Shown here in pieces: positions 1-10,775 of a DNA stretch of 64,000 nt. Positions within the stretch are counted from its first letter, which is position 1. The number at the start of each line of letters is the position of its first letter. The stretch is from Oreohelix idahoensis (taxonomy: Eukaryota > Mollusca > Gastropoda > Stylommatophora > Oreohelicidae), in assembly GCA_024509875.1 (NCBI GenBank), contig JAMPIV010005015.1, positions 558,001 to 622,000 on the forward strand, written 5' to 3'. The notes under the pieces are model-generated. The model ran no database searches and was not told where the DNA came from. It saw nothing but the letters and a program-made list of their open reading frames with translations. The position numbers were made by a program, and so were the translations under genes.

Positions 1-2342
1 GTGTCTGCGGTATGTATCAGGATATCGTCTATGTATGCCAGGGCAAATGGATGTAGACCCTTTAACACTTCATCCATGAGTGACATATATGTTGCTGGAG
101 ATCCTTTTAGACCAAATGGCATAACATTCCAAAAAAAAACTTCCCATATGTGAACAGAATGTGGATTTCTGTTTTGCCTCAGGTGTCATGGGGATGCACC
201 AAAAGCCTGACCTTGCATTAAGTGTGGTAAAGTATGTAGACTTTCCTAACGTCGCAAGTAGATCGTCTATCCTGGGGAGGGGGTAGGAAATGACTTTTGT
301 GATTTTGTTAAGGGCACGGTAGTCGCAGCAAAAGCGACTGGAGCCGTCTTTCTTTGTTACGATCACTATGGGTGAGGACCATTGGGAACGGGATCTTTCG
401 ATGATTCCTGCCTGTAGCATTTCATTTATAGACCTTTCCACGAGTTCTCTGTTTTTCAAGGGCGTATGATAGGGTTTCATATGTATTGGCTCCTCTGTGG
501 TTGTTTGAATGTCCATTTTGACAGTGTTAGTTCTGCCTAATTCCATGTCATTGAGTGCGAATACATCCTGGTGCTTTTCTACAAACGTTTTCAAACGTTG
601 CTTATTATCTTCTGTGGCATTCAGGGTTGCAAGTAACTGATCTATTCCCTCTCTGTATTTATGATCTGCTATGATATCTCTGGTCTGTCTTGATGCCTCC
701 GTTTCATTCCCATAATTTTGGGACATTTTTCTTGCATCTTGTGAAAATCTCTGCTCCTGGTATGTGGCTTTCTTTTGCGTAGTTCTTTGCCGTTCATTGG
801 GCTGTGCTTGGTACTGTCTCCTCTGCCATGTACTGTGTGCATTTCCATTTGTCACTGCATTTACTGTATATTCATTTCTTATTATATTTCTGGGGTAGTC
901 GTTGTTGTGCCATTTTTTCTGATTATTTCTGCCGTAACTGCGCTTATCCGCGTACGTTACTGTATTTCTTCTGTTTGTGCTATAGGGCTGTCTTCTTTCC
1001 CTGGGCGAAAATTTTTCATTCTTTCTGTTTCCAACTTTGCTGCTATAGTATCCTCCTGTGGTATAGTCATATAAGAATTCTTCCTTTTCTTCGGAAATTT
1101 CAATTGGTTTTGGGACTTTATCATATCCACCTGTTTTTGAGTTATATTGATACTCCATGGGGCAAGTATCACTGTCTTGTCGCTTTGGATATCCTCCTGG
1201 CAAGACAATTTCTGTTTCTCTGTTACTCTGTGATATACAGCACTTCATCTTTTCTCTTGGTGTGCTGGGACGCAAGAATGAGTAATTATAGTCATTTTCA
1301 TACTGTGGCCTTTCTCTTCTTATGTATGGACTGGTTAGTTTCTGCCATCTGGGTAGGGTATGCTGTGGTGTAACATAACTGTGACTGATGTTACTGCCTT
1401 TTTCTGCATAAGCCTTATAACTGTTTACTTTCCGTGTACTATGGTTATTTGTACTGCGATTTCGTGCATTATGTCCAGTGGGAGTGGTTGAGACAATTTG
1501 TGGATGGTCTCTATTGGTTTTGGTTTGTCTTATTGTTGACGTATCCACTTGCGCTACAACTGTGCCTCTTTTTATAGTGGTAGTTTTTCCTGACATATTC
1601 AATATCATGATGGGGAAATCTCTGGACTTCGAGACTTCAGCGATTCCCTCTGTAATTTGCAACAATGGGTCATCAATAATGCTTTCTTCTGCTAGGGGCT
1701 GTACTTGAATTGATTGCCCTGGTGTTATGTACTCAGAATTTCTTACTCTGCCTTTTGCTATGACCAGGGAGTTTGGAGCCACCGTTATGGGAGCTGTAAT
1801 CCTTACCAAAGACGCTATGTGGATATCGTCCTGGAGATCTGTGTACGTATTGTTGACTTTGATTTTGTGGAGGTCATAGTATATTCGAACTTTGTGTTTG
1901 TTAAAAAAATCTCTCCCTAGGATAAGATTTCTAGACATTCCTTTAGTAATGACAAATGGGTGTTCAAAATTTGTTTCGCCTAAGGAAAATTTTAGCCATG
2001 CTGTCCCAACTGAATTTAGTCTTTGTCCCGTGACTGAAGCTAGGTGTGTTTTAGACGGTTGAAATCGTACTAAGTGTTGGATCCTCTTGAACAGCTGGAA
2101 CCTAATAAGGCTGATGGATGCTCCTGTATCTACCAGTGCCCTATATTGTTGGCCCTGTATAGACATGATGCAGGAACTGGGGTCCGGATGTATTTTAGTT
2201 CCATCATGCAACATTTCTTCATATTGTATTTTACTGGATGGGCCCACTTGACAATTTCTGTTCTGTGTTGTTTCTTTTGTTTTGGACCAGTTTCTGTGAT
2301 TGTTGCCCTCACTAACGGTCCTGTTTAGTGAGTGGCGCGGCC
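1..2342 (-). pseudogene. pol: pol fragment: retropepsin, long linker, reverse transcriptase (broken)
   Basis: The pol frame is open from the frameshift site near 2343 down to a stop at 70-72. The aspartic protease signature ALVDTGAS has its Asp codon at 2128-2130. A linker of roughly 260 residues, rich in Arg, Asn, Tyr and Gln, follows and includes two related segments ending TGGY. The RT fingers and palm begin around 650-700 (KKDGSSRFCCDYRALNK). At 130-139 an A-run shifts the frame. Below it the other frame continues with PFGL and the YIDD box (about 19-30). In motif A the expected Leu-Asp reads Leu-Asn (codon 217-219), so a catalytic aspartate is missing. There is no ATG start: translation would depend on frameshifting from gag. 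Confidence 0.9.
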
Positions 2343-2349
2343 GTTTCCC
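2305..2349 (-). promoter_or_regulatory. -1 ribosomal frameshift signal between gag and pol
   Basis: On the minus strand GGGAAAC (2349-2343) sits in gag phase as G GGA AAC, a canonical X XXY YYZ slippery heptamer. After six nucleotides comes a stem: GCC (2336-2334) pairs with GGC (2307-2305), one A is bulged at 2333, and CTCACTAA (2332-2325) pairs with TTAGTGAG (2315-2308) around a 9-nt loop. Slippage by -1 enters exactly the frame that encodes the protease. Heptamer, spacer, 11-bp stem and frame are all seen in the sequence; function is inferred. Confidence 0.8.
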
Positions 2350-3401
2350 TGACGCATGAGGGGTTGAGGTGCGCCTCTGGTATACTGATTTCTGGTGTAA
2401 TCACGTGGGGGTGGTGCGGGTTGTTGTGGTTGGTAACCTCCTCTTCTGAATGGTGCATGATTGTAATTTGCTCTACAGGACTTGTAACCATGTCCGAGCC
2501 TACCGCATGTAAAGCATCCGTTTGTATTGACATTATTGACGTCGTTTTGCCTCTGTGTGGGGGGTCTATAATTGCGGGGCCTATCATCTCGTTGTTGTGG
2601 GCGAGTCCATTGCCTCCTGGTATGGTCAACTTCCATAGGCTCATGCTCATCATAGTCCCTATATTCTGGTCGGGGTTCCCTACCTGCTCTTTGTTGGAAC
2701 CTTCGGTGAAGATTTTCCTCCTGTATTGCTGCTTGGATTGTTTCAGCAATAGTCTTGGTGTCTTTTCTAATAAGATGCCTTCTGATATTTTCCGCTCTAA
2801 GGCCATCGGCAAATATCCCCACTAACTGTATTTCTACATCAGGTGTGGTAGGGATTTCTCCGCAAAATGCCTCTTCTGCCATATTGAGGAATCGATCTCC
2901 AAAAAGTTGTACCGATTCATCTCTTTCCTGTTTCATGCTTCTAAGGACTGACCAAGCATGCATTTTGTCTATGATTTCCCCATATCTCTGGGTGAGCTCT
3001 TTTTTTAGGGACTCGTAGGTTTCTGTGGGGTACTGCTGGGACCTCCTTCTTAAAAAATCAGTCACGTACGAATCAGAACCTAACAGAGCGATTTTCTTTT
3101 TCTCTTCATCCGTTGTTGCCTCTGCTAGTGCCGCAAATTTTTCCATGTCGGACAACCATCTTCTGAATTTTTTCTTGTTGCCATCGAACGGCTGAACAAT
3201 GGATCTAACCTGTGTGAATTTCGCGTAGTTGTCATTTTTCTGTAGGGTTTCAGTAATTTGCCGTAGCGCTATTATTGTTGGTCCTTCCATATTTTGTCTG
3301 TCCTGGGGCTGCAGTGGTTGTGTATTTACGGGTTGGTTCTGTGGTTGTTGTTGTTGTTGTTCCACACCCAGCTGTTGAAAATTTTGTAGTAAATCGTCCA
3401 T
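2325..3401 (-). CDS. gag: Gag protein of the Ty3/Gypsy element, CCHC zinc knuckle
   Basis: The ORF is intact, 358 codons, starting at ATG 3399-3401. The N-terminus is Gln-rich with a run of five Gln. The middle (about residues 60-230) is a helical capsid-type region with the usual Gypsy Gag pattern of a WLSDME-like segment and an LxxRY-type helix. Near residue 297 lies one zinc knuckle, CFTCGRLGHGYKSC, spaced CX2CX4HX4C, followed by an Arg/Pro/Gln-rich tail. The stop TAA (2325-2327) lies inside the stem that follows the slippery site, and pol overlaps the C-terminus in the -1 frame. Gag would assemble the particle and bind the element's RNA. Confidence 0.9.
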   Translation of the reverse strand: MDDLLQNFQQLGVEQQQQQPQNQPVNTQPLQPQDRQNMEGPTIIALRQITETLQKNDNYAKFTQVRSIVQPFDGNKKKFRRWLSDMEKFAALAEATTDEEKKKIALLGSDSYVTDFLRRRSQQYPTETYESLKKELTQRYGEIIDKMHAWSVLRSMKQERDESVQLFGDRFLNMAEEAFCGEIPTTPDVEIQLVGIFADGLRAENIRRHLIRKDTKTIAETIQAAIQEENLHRRFQQRAGREPRPEYRDYDEHEPMEVDHTRRQWTRPQQRDDRPRNYRPPTQRQNDVNNVNTNGCFTCGRLGHGYKSCRANYNHAPFRRGGYQPQQPAPPPRDYTRNQYTRGAPQPLMRQGNGRATH

Positions 3402-3540
3402 GGTCTATGATCGCTAGTTATTCGCTTTATCAAAGAGAAGTGGTCACGGGCACCATATTACCTTTATGTAGCCGGGGCAGGTGTTCCTTAGGACTGGAAC
3501 GGCACCATATTACCTTCATGTGGCAGTGCCGGTATATGCA
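3402..3540 (-). other. Gag leader with duplicated segment and possible primer-binding sites
   Basis: Upstream of gag, a ~22-bp segment occurs twice, 52 bp apart (3449-3470 and 3501-3520). Each copy reads TGGTGCC on the minus strand, as the start of a tRNA-primed binding site would. Neither is preceded by a confirmed LTR end, so the PBS assignment is tentative. Confidence 0.35.
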
Positions 3541-4729
3541 GTATTTCAGTTTACTTTACAGAGAGCAGATGTTTAACTGGCCTAATCACCAGAGATTTAG
3601 ATTTCTCTCTTAAATTTGTGTTACCAGGTTCGATTTTCTTCTCTTAGGTGTTGATGTAGCGAATTTAATTGAAATGGCTAGATTTCTTATCTAGATCTCA
3701 AAACTGTAGTAATTCACCTTTTCAACAGCGTTCGATTTCATGCAAAACTTTTAATATCTTTCAGCATGAAACTTAAAATTTCAACAAAGTCTGGAATTCA
3801 GAACATTTTTACAATAATAAGTATAATAAAATTCTATCATCTCATCAGATGCTTTCATCGATGCAAAAATCCCTTTTTGCATCTTTGTCTCGTAGGCCTA
3901 CTCAATTGTCAAATATGGCGAACCTTCTCATTCCACCGTGTTCCTTCCTTTAAGTTACAGTCTGACGACATTTACCCATCTCCTCAGATTTGTCCTTGAT
4001 TTCTTTATCGTCATAAGCATTCCTTGAGTTAAATGCTTTCCAACACAAGAATGTTTTCTACTTACATGGTTTGAAAGACATTTTTTTGTAAATTGACTCA
4101 AATCCTCGAACCTAGTTCTGCTGCGACTAGGGTTGGGAGCTCTATTCAAAATACATATTTAACTATTGTCACTACTTACGCCAGTAAGAAATATATATAT
4201 ATAACCACTCAATGTCCTGAAATACACATTTTATAAGAAATGTTGAAGTTTGATTTTCTCAAACTAAGAAATATGTAGAGCTGGACCAGATACGACCTCT
4301 TGAGTTGCGCTCTTTCATTCTACTGCCAAAATGGCGTCGTTGTTCCACTTTCCCCGGGGTAAATCTGAGCTATCCGATTGGTCAGGGGAAATCACCCAAT
4401 TATTAGAAATGGCGTGTAGAAGCGACTCTACCCTAAATATGTGACACTATTTATTATTTTCTGTTTCTCATAAAATATAAAATTATGGGGTGGTCTGTGC
4501 TTCCTCTGTCTTGTAAGAATATAGTCTGTTTCCAAAGGAACAACTATGTACACGGCCACATTATTAAATACGGATTCTTTAAGGAATTCCTAAACATTGC
4601 CTCGAGAGCTATGGTCGGCGATGTCGTCTGTGGTGAATTCTAATCCATGTCTACTTCTATATTTGTAGTCTGTGTTCAATTTGGGTTTGTTTAACTTTAA
4701 AGAAAGACAAATGACATCCAGTATTGTTA
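3541..4729. other. No gene recognised; may contain the 5' LTR of the first element
   Basis: AT-rich noncoding sequence with a short (TA) run near 4190. The 5' LTR of the minus-strand Gypsy element is expected somewhere here, but its partner is outside the window, so no boundary can be shown. Confidence 0.4.
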
Positions 4730-5050
4730 ACTGTCACGGGTTACCTCCCCTTGCTCTGCAGTAGTGGTTCAACAGTGGCCAAAACCTGAAGTTTTTAATG
4801 TGGGTCTTCAAAGGTGTCTACCTTCGCACAAGATTACTCTTGGCAGAGTTGTAGAAAGAAGGATAAAGAAGCTTCTACCTCGAGGGAATGTTCACAAGAT
4901 ATTTCAGAAGTCAAGAACAATGCTGAATGAGTCTTAGCACGTTAACTTTGTATCTGACCCGACTCTTTTTGTGAAGATGGATATACATGATTTTCTTGTT
5001 CAAGTCTCCAGCTGATTTAGTTCAGCGAAATTCATTTTATTAGCTCGATA
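4730..5050 (-). repeat. ~320-bp interspersed repeat, copy 1 (reverse orientation)
   Basis: The reverse complement aligns over its length with 6248-6575 and 37438-37790. Landmarks shared by all three are a segment around AGTAATCTTGTGCGAAGGT, then GTAGACACCTTTGA, a CCACTGTTG block and a GGGGAGG end followed by a TGACAG or TCACAG motif. It carries no coding capacity. It could be a SINE or a small non-autonomous DNA element; I do not recognise the family. Confidence 0.75.
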
Positions 5051-6247
5051 TAGATATGTATCCTCAGGAGTTTCAGGAAACCGCAGCAGAAGATACAGAG
5101 GCGCAGGAAGAGATGGAGCAAGGAATTCTGCAAGGGACGATGAGACGTTGGATATCAACAGACGAATCGTCCGATTATGAGAGGCGCCTCGTAAAGTTGA
5201 GAAATGTAACACAGTTATAAGTGAGACCAAAGAGGAAGACTAAGGCAAGAGAAGTAGACAAAGTCGATCATTGACATAACAGCAGGGGAAAACAAGATTT
5301 AGACACGTCCTTATCAGGGTACTCAGGCTGGTCAGAGTCTGATGAAGATAGCGATAGTAGTCGCAGGGACTAGGATAGAAGGTCCCATGGACGAAAAAGT
5401 AGTAGTAGAAGACGAGATGCGCATTGACAAGATTACCGATCCAAGATTCGGGAAAGAGAGAGAAACAGGAGAAAGTGTTACAGAACGTCTGGACATGCCA
5501 TTTTGTGTGATCTCTCACACCCTCAGCTCTACGGCAGTATCATTTCTTTTTCTTCATTTTTTTCGGGAATTTATTTGGCATAAATCATGCCTTTTCATTC
5601 TTTTTACTCTCTATGGTAGATTAGTAGGGTGAAGTCTCTAACACTCTACTCCCTTACGGACGTTTATGATTTACACACAGAATTGTTTACGTTCCGCAAG
5701 GTAAATGCGATAATACCAGGTAATTATACCGGTCATACGCTTATCTATTCCATCAGTCGGGCCATCTTTTGAAACGCGTCGGTCCAACATTTTACCCCAG
5801 GTGAAAAGAATTTAGCAGAGACATTTGTTTTTCTATTTGGTCTAAAATGTTTTGGTTATAAGCTTTCGGACGGTTCGAAGTACTGAAGTTACTACGCCAC
5901 TCGTGTGAGAGAAGTACACTCATCACCAAGAAGTGACGAAAACCACAGCTGCAGGTCTCCCTTATATCAGCTAAGTGCTTATAAAAGGCCACCAGCAAAA
6001 AGGGACATAATTTTCTGACTATATCCTCACCCTAAATCTCTGTGAAGAGAAAATGTGATTCCAATATACAAGTTACCAGCATTTTGTTTATTTTAAACTG
6101 TTAATACTAATTCATTATTAAATTTGTCACATGTTATTTTAAAACTAAACAAACATAGTTGATTCAGTTATTACATGCATGAAAGCAAACGTATGAGCCA
6201 GGATATTTCATTTATATATACATCTAGATATATATTTACCTTTAAAC
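5051..6247 (+). pseudogene. Degraded acidic / Arg-Ser-rich coding remnant of unknown origin
   Basis: A 54-codon ORF (ATG 5056, stop 5218-5220) encodes an acidic, Glu/Gln-rich peptide ending in a DESSDYERR-type segment. After a gap, about 5320-5480 reads as acidic then Arg/Ser-rich peptide broken by two stops. No family is recognised; a decayed Gag-like or SR-like protein is possible. The rest, to 6247, is AT-rich with nothing identifiable. It lies between two inverted copies of the ~320-bp repeat. Confidence 0.3.
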
Positions 6248-6575
6248 AGAACTATACCATTATAAGAGGAAATTCGCTGAATTAACTCAGCTGGGGGCTT
6301 GAACGGGCTAAAAACCATTGCTTAAATCCTTCACAAAAGACGACGGACAGATATAAGTTAACAAATGTTCAGCGCTAAGTAGCATTGTTCTTGACTTCCG
6401 AATTATTTTGTGATTCTTCCCGTAAGGTAGAAGCGTCATTAACCTCCTATCTACATCTCTACCAAGAGTAATCTTGTGCGAAGGTAGACACCTTTGACGA
6501 CCCATTTAGATACTTGAGTTTTAGCCACTGTTGGACCACTACAGCTAAGCAGAGGAGGCAATCCATGACAGAAAT
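6248..6575 (+). repeat. ~320-bp interspersed repeat, copy 2
   Basis: Forward copy of the repeat at 4730-5050 (reverse) and 37438-37790 (forward). It starts near an ACTATACCA motif also seen in copy 3 and ends near GGAGGCAATCCATGACAGA. It is clearly diverged from the other copies, hence old. Confidence 0.75.
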
Positions 6576-6576
6576 A

Positions 6577-6836
6577 ACAGTAGCAGGAGAGAAAAGGAAC
6601 GGCAAGGAAAGTCAAGGATTATGAGATACAAGGTAATAAATGAGAGGCAGAAACCAAGGAAAATGGCCGGAGAAGTAAGCAGTAGTAGAAGACGAGAAAC
6701 TACTAAGGATCGACGGAGATACCAATCTAGTAGCAGAGAGGAGACAATGAGGAGAGATACGGATACTAGAAGAGGTCGAGGTAAAGACCAATCAAAGAAT
6801 AGAGAACCTGAGAGAAACACGAGTCACGAGAAGTAG
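6577..6836 (+). pseudogene. Arg/Ser-rich peptide remnant
   Basis: An open frame (ATG at 6621, stop 6834-6836, readable upstream to about 6577) encodes an almost purely Arg/Ser/Glu/Lys peptide with repeated SSSRRR-type motifs. It resembles an RS domain, but its composition could follow simply from the purine-rich DNA. It lies directly after repeat copy 2 and before the hairpin-rich tract. It may continue the remnant at 5320-5480, split by the repeat insertion. Function unknown. Confidence 0.3.
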
Positions 6837-6989
6837 AGAGGTGGAGCGGAAACAAAGTGTTGACGAAGTTAGAAGAGTAGAGGAAAGTCAAAAAATTGAT
6901 AAATAGCATTAGATGCGCTTAAAAGTAGAGAGGCCATGAAGATGAAAATGTTAGAGATTATTAGCAACTAAAGGGAGTGAAAACAGGAA

Positions 6990-8606
6990 GAGGCTATGTA
7001 AGGAGAGGCATAGCATATGGTGTACAGTAGAAATGGCGGCGGCAGCTAAGTCTTGTGGAGACTTATGGGTATTCGTTCTATACCGAGCACGTAAAGAGAA
7101 CTGAGTACACCTGAACGATAGGGTACTGCAGTAGAGGTGGAGAGGATAAGTAAAGGAGAAGTAAAAGGAATAACGTAGACTAGAGGCCATGGGAGAATTG
7201 CGAGGATAAAATATGCGAGAAGTGTCCGAAGAAATGAGGAGAAGAAGAATGAGGAAGAAAAGCCATAAATGGTGGCGAGCACAAAAGATTTGAGATAAAT
7301 GAGAATTAATATATTGAGAAGTCGTGGTGAAGACGGCAAGGATAGTGGAGAAATTTGAGAGACCACATAAATTGTGGAAAAGGGAAATTAAAGTCGTAGT
7401 GAAGACGGCAAAGATACTTGAGAAATTTTGAGAGATCATCGAGATGGTAGAGAAAAGAATTATACAGATAGTTCCAGAGAAGGGAACGAGAATTGTGGAT
7501 TGTAAGAAAGAGGAGAGGTAAAGAAGTAGAAGTGGATAGTAAGAAAGGGGAGAAGTAAAGAAGAAGAATATTGCGCCGGTAGTCTAGTTGTGTGAAAACT
7601 AGATGCAATCGTTCTACACTGAGCATAAGGACGAGCTGAGTAGGTCTGAACGTCTGAACGATAGGCTACTTCAGTGGAGCAGAGAAGAGAGAGAGAATTG
7701 AGAAGCCACAGAGATATTGGCGAGTACGAAATATGGAGAGTTTTCAAAAGCCACAGAGAAGTGGCGAACATAAGAGTTGTAAGATAATAGAGAATATAAG
7801 AGTATATTGAGAAACTATAGAGAAAATGGCGGAAATACATGAAATTTGAAGAGGCCATAGTGAAAATGGCATAGATGAAACAGATGATGGCCATATAGAA
7901 ATCGAGAGAATATGGAGACGAAGGAGAGGATAGAAGTGGTAGTTCCAGAGGGAACGAAAGAGATAACGGAGGAAGCAGATTTCGCAGCGGTTGCCAAAGT
8001 CTTGAGACGACTTTGGGAGAAGCTAGTATTCTCCGAACACATAGAGAGTAACATGAAATGGAGAGTTCCAGATGGAATAAGTAGGAGAAATATGAGAAGC
8101 CATGAAGGAAATGGCAAAAGAGAGATTACGGTACAGAGAAAGTGAGAGGCCATAGAGGAAATGGCAAAGAAATAAGAATATAAGAAAAATGTGACAAAAC
8201 ATAGAGGAGATGGAGAAGATATAAGAGTATAGAGAATATGAGAAGCCATAGAGGAGATGGCAGAGACATAAGAGTATAAGGAATATGATAAGCCATAGAC
8301 GACATGGCAGAGATATAATTGAATGTTCAAGAGGGAACGAATATTACAATGACAACCCATGGGAAGGTGGCAAAAAGATAATTGAAGGTTCCAGTGGGAA
8401 CGAATATATAATGGAGAAACTAAGGGAAAACTATAAATGAGAAATAACTGAGAAAAAGGAGGAACTGAGGGTTATTGAAAAAACAAATAGAGTTAAGAGG
8501 CTATAGCAAATGAGAGAGCTATACGAGAAAAATAGACATTCTGCGAAAAAATGTTGAGACATTGAAGCATAAAGAGTATAAAAGAAAGGTTCCGGAGAAG
8601 GGAACT
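6990..8606 (+). repeat. Purine-rich degenerate tandem tract carrying about 20 short hairpins
   Basis: The + strand is dominated by A and G, and most pyrimidine clusters form the left arm of a short perfect inverted repeat. Clear examples: GCCAT/ATGGC at 7854-7870, 8099-8115, 8149-8165, 8245-8261 and 8292-8308; GCCAC/GTGGC at 7750-7765; GTTCC/GGAAC at 7471-7487, 7942-7955, 8388-8401 and 8589-8605; GTCGT/ACGGC at 7321-7337 and 7393-7409. Most loops are 7 nt. Around 8100-8310 units recur at about 47-50 bp. No ORF here is convincing. Whether it is transcribed is unknown. Confidence 0.7.
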
Positions 8607-10775
8607 TACGTGGAGTACATAACAGAGAGAGAAAAACAAAGTTTATATGATAGAGACAAGAGGAAGACATGGGAAACGGTCTTTAAAAGGGACTTGACTT
8701 GAGACTAGGAAGGAGCCTAGGATTACAAAAACTATATCGGACGATGGAGAAAGTGATAGTCCACTGTGGAAAGGTACGCAGCGAAGACGTTAGGGACAAA
8801 ACGAGTAGGTGATTAGGTAGAATTCAGGAATTCACGAAGTATTTCGAGTAGGGACCGCGGTGGTCAGTAAGATAGGGGGATTAGCGGGGGTTAGCAAAAA
8901 TAATGATAATGACCATGATGGTTGAATGTGTCACAACTGTAAATTTTGTAAATAATCCAGTAACAGGGAGTTACATGGATAAAATGGGAATCAATGGAGA
9001 AACATGATGATGATATTAAATATGGGGTTTTCAATAAACAGTTTCATGAGGAAAATGGAGCATAGGGAAGAATGATAGAATTGGGTTTGGTTGAATGGCA
9101 CACGTGAAAGAGGTCCACAGAAAGAGTTTCATACTTTTGAAAAGCATTTAAGAATATGTAATAAATTGAGATGACATGCATATTTTCTTTTATGACATGT
9201 AATGAGAAGCATACTTTGTTTATGTCATATTTAATGATGATAACGTAAATTAAGATGATATAATTTTTGCCTTGTGTAGAAACTGGGCTAATGACAACCA
9301 TGTTGTTTGATATATATGATGAGTAATGTAAACTATCTTTCTTGATGAAGAATGTCACATATTAAATCTAGACGAGTAAAGTGTGAGAGACTGAACACAT
9401 AGAGGAAAAGATTTTTTTGGTAAGAAAGGCGGAGAAGCAAGGAAGAGTGAGGATTAGGTTAAGGGAAGATTTAGTACGGATAAGATAGGTTTTGGTAAAA
9501 GGGAAAGATTTTCTCTCTAAGAGAATTTTTTTTAATTTTTTGTTACAGGTGGGGACAGATAATGTAATCGTTAGAGTGGGTAAGAGATAATTCGGTTAGA
9601 AGTATTTATTATGGAACTTCTAGTTTGTAGACCAAGGAAATAATCAATAGAACGAGAAGGGGTCAAGAGTAATGTTTACGTCCCTTGAGTTGCGATAATT
9701 GTTGTCTGAACTTGGGAAAGAATTTTAATATAGTGTGTTTTGTTTTGTTTTGGGGGAGCTCAATTACGGGACATTCGCACGGAGATGTTGTGTACGAGTG
9801 AGCTGCTTGTCAGAAAAATTGTTCTAGAATGTTTGGGAATAGTTGTTGTAGTAAATCGAAGTTCGACATTAAATCGGCGATAGCGTTTAGAAGCAAGTTT
9901 TCTTGATGTGACGACTGGCCCAATGTTCTCTTCATTTAATTTACGAGACACCATTTTTTTTAAAATTCACCTTCAATGCATGATCGAAAAGCCGGTAAAA
10001 ATACGCGGCAAATTTCGCTCGTTGATAAAAATTCTAGCGTCTAGTACTTTTTTAGATTAACGACGTCATTCTAAATCTAACCTCAGTGGCCTGAAATTGG
10101 TTATGAATTAGGACAGACTACGTAGACTCAGCCAAATCCAGTCTAAACCCACTCTAGGGAACCCCTCACGCGACGTTTAACGTTATTGATTGGACGTCTA
10201 TCGGACGTCAAAGTCACATGAGGCCCATGTCAGGTCACGTGCCCAAGCGGAAATAATGAGCTAAAAGTTGCGCCCAACGAGGCAAAATTTACTTGCATCC
10301 AGGTAGCCGAAGGTGCCAGACTTAATCTAAGACCGCTGCTAATTCACGCGTTAAAGCACTGTGAAGCCACGTGTCTAAATTGCTGATTAGAGTCCAATCT
10401 CTGAGTAGTCTATGGGGGAGCCTTGCACGAAAGTGCAATCTCAGACGAACAATACGGAGTCGAGCACAGTGAAGGCAGATCCAACCCATTAGAGACCTAC
10501 CCAATGCAACGTCATAAGGAGACAGGACAACCAACCACGCTTCACTATCACCCATGGGCTGAAAAGTTAAGTTCCCTGTGTCAAAGGGAACTCACCATAT
10601 CAATGTAGTAGCTTTAGCCAGTAGATCAGGAAAATACTGGAATTGTAAGACGTATAGCAAATACAACACACACACACGTTTCAGAATCACTACCATAATC
10701 ATCAGTTCTATTTATTAAACCAATTGGGTTTATATATTGTACCCCATGCTTTGTTCATTCTATTAGATGTTACAT
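8607..10775. other. No gene recognised
   Basis: Purine-rich sequence fades out near 8960, then AT-rich sequence follows. A T-rich stretch ending TTACAG (about 9528-9549) resembles a 3' splice site, but no exon can be supported. Around 10190-10260 there are several ACGTC/CACGTG-like motifs. The five bases TACAT at 10771-10775 are the left target duplication of element A. Confidence 0.4.

Larger units (their letters stand above)
1..3401 (-). mobile_element. Ty3/Gypsy-type LTR retrotransposon, 5' part, cut by window start
   Basis: On the minus strand a gag gene (2325-3401) is followed in the -1 frame by protease and reverse transcriptase, which run off the window at base 1. RNase H, integrase and the 3' LTR would lie outside. 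Because PR is followed directly by RT, this element has the ordinary Gypsy order, unlike elements A, B and C. The RT is damaged (frameshift near 130-139, altered catalytic residue), so the copy is defective. The 5' LTR should lie above 3450, but without the 3' copy its edges cannot be fixed. Confidence 0.9.

Noticed and set aside
7912..8145. 77-codon ORF in the hairpin tract
   Set aside because: It spans several hairpins and is explained by the purine-rich DNA; weak resemblance of AAVAKVL to a frame at 7032 is noted but not enough to call a gene.
9528..9560. 3' splice site
   Set aside because: A T-rich tract with TTACAG is present, but no exon or coding continuity could be shown.
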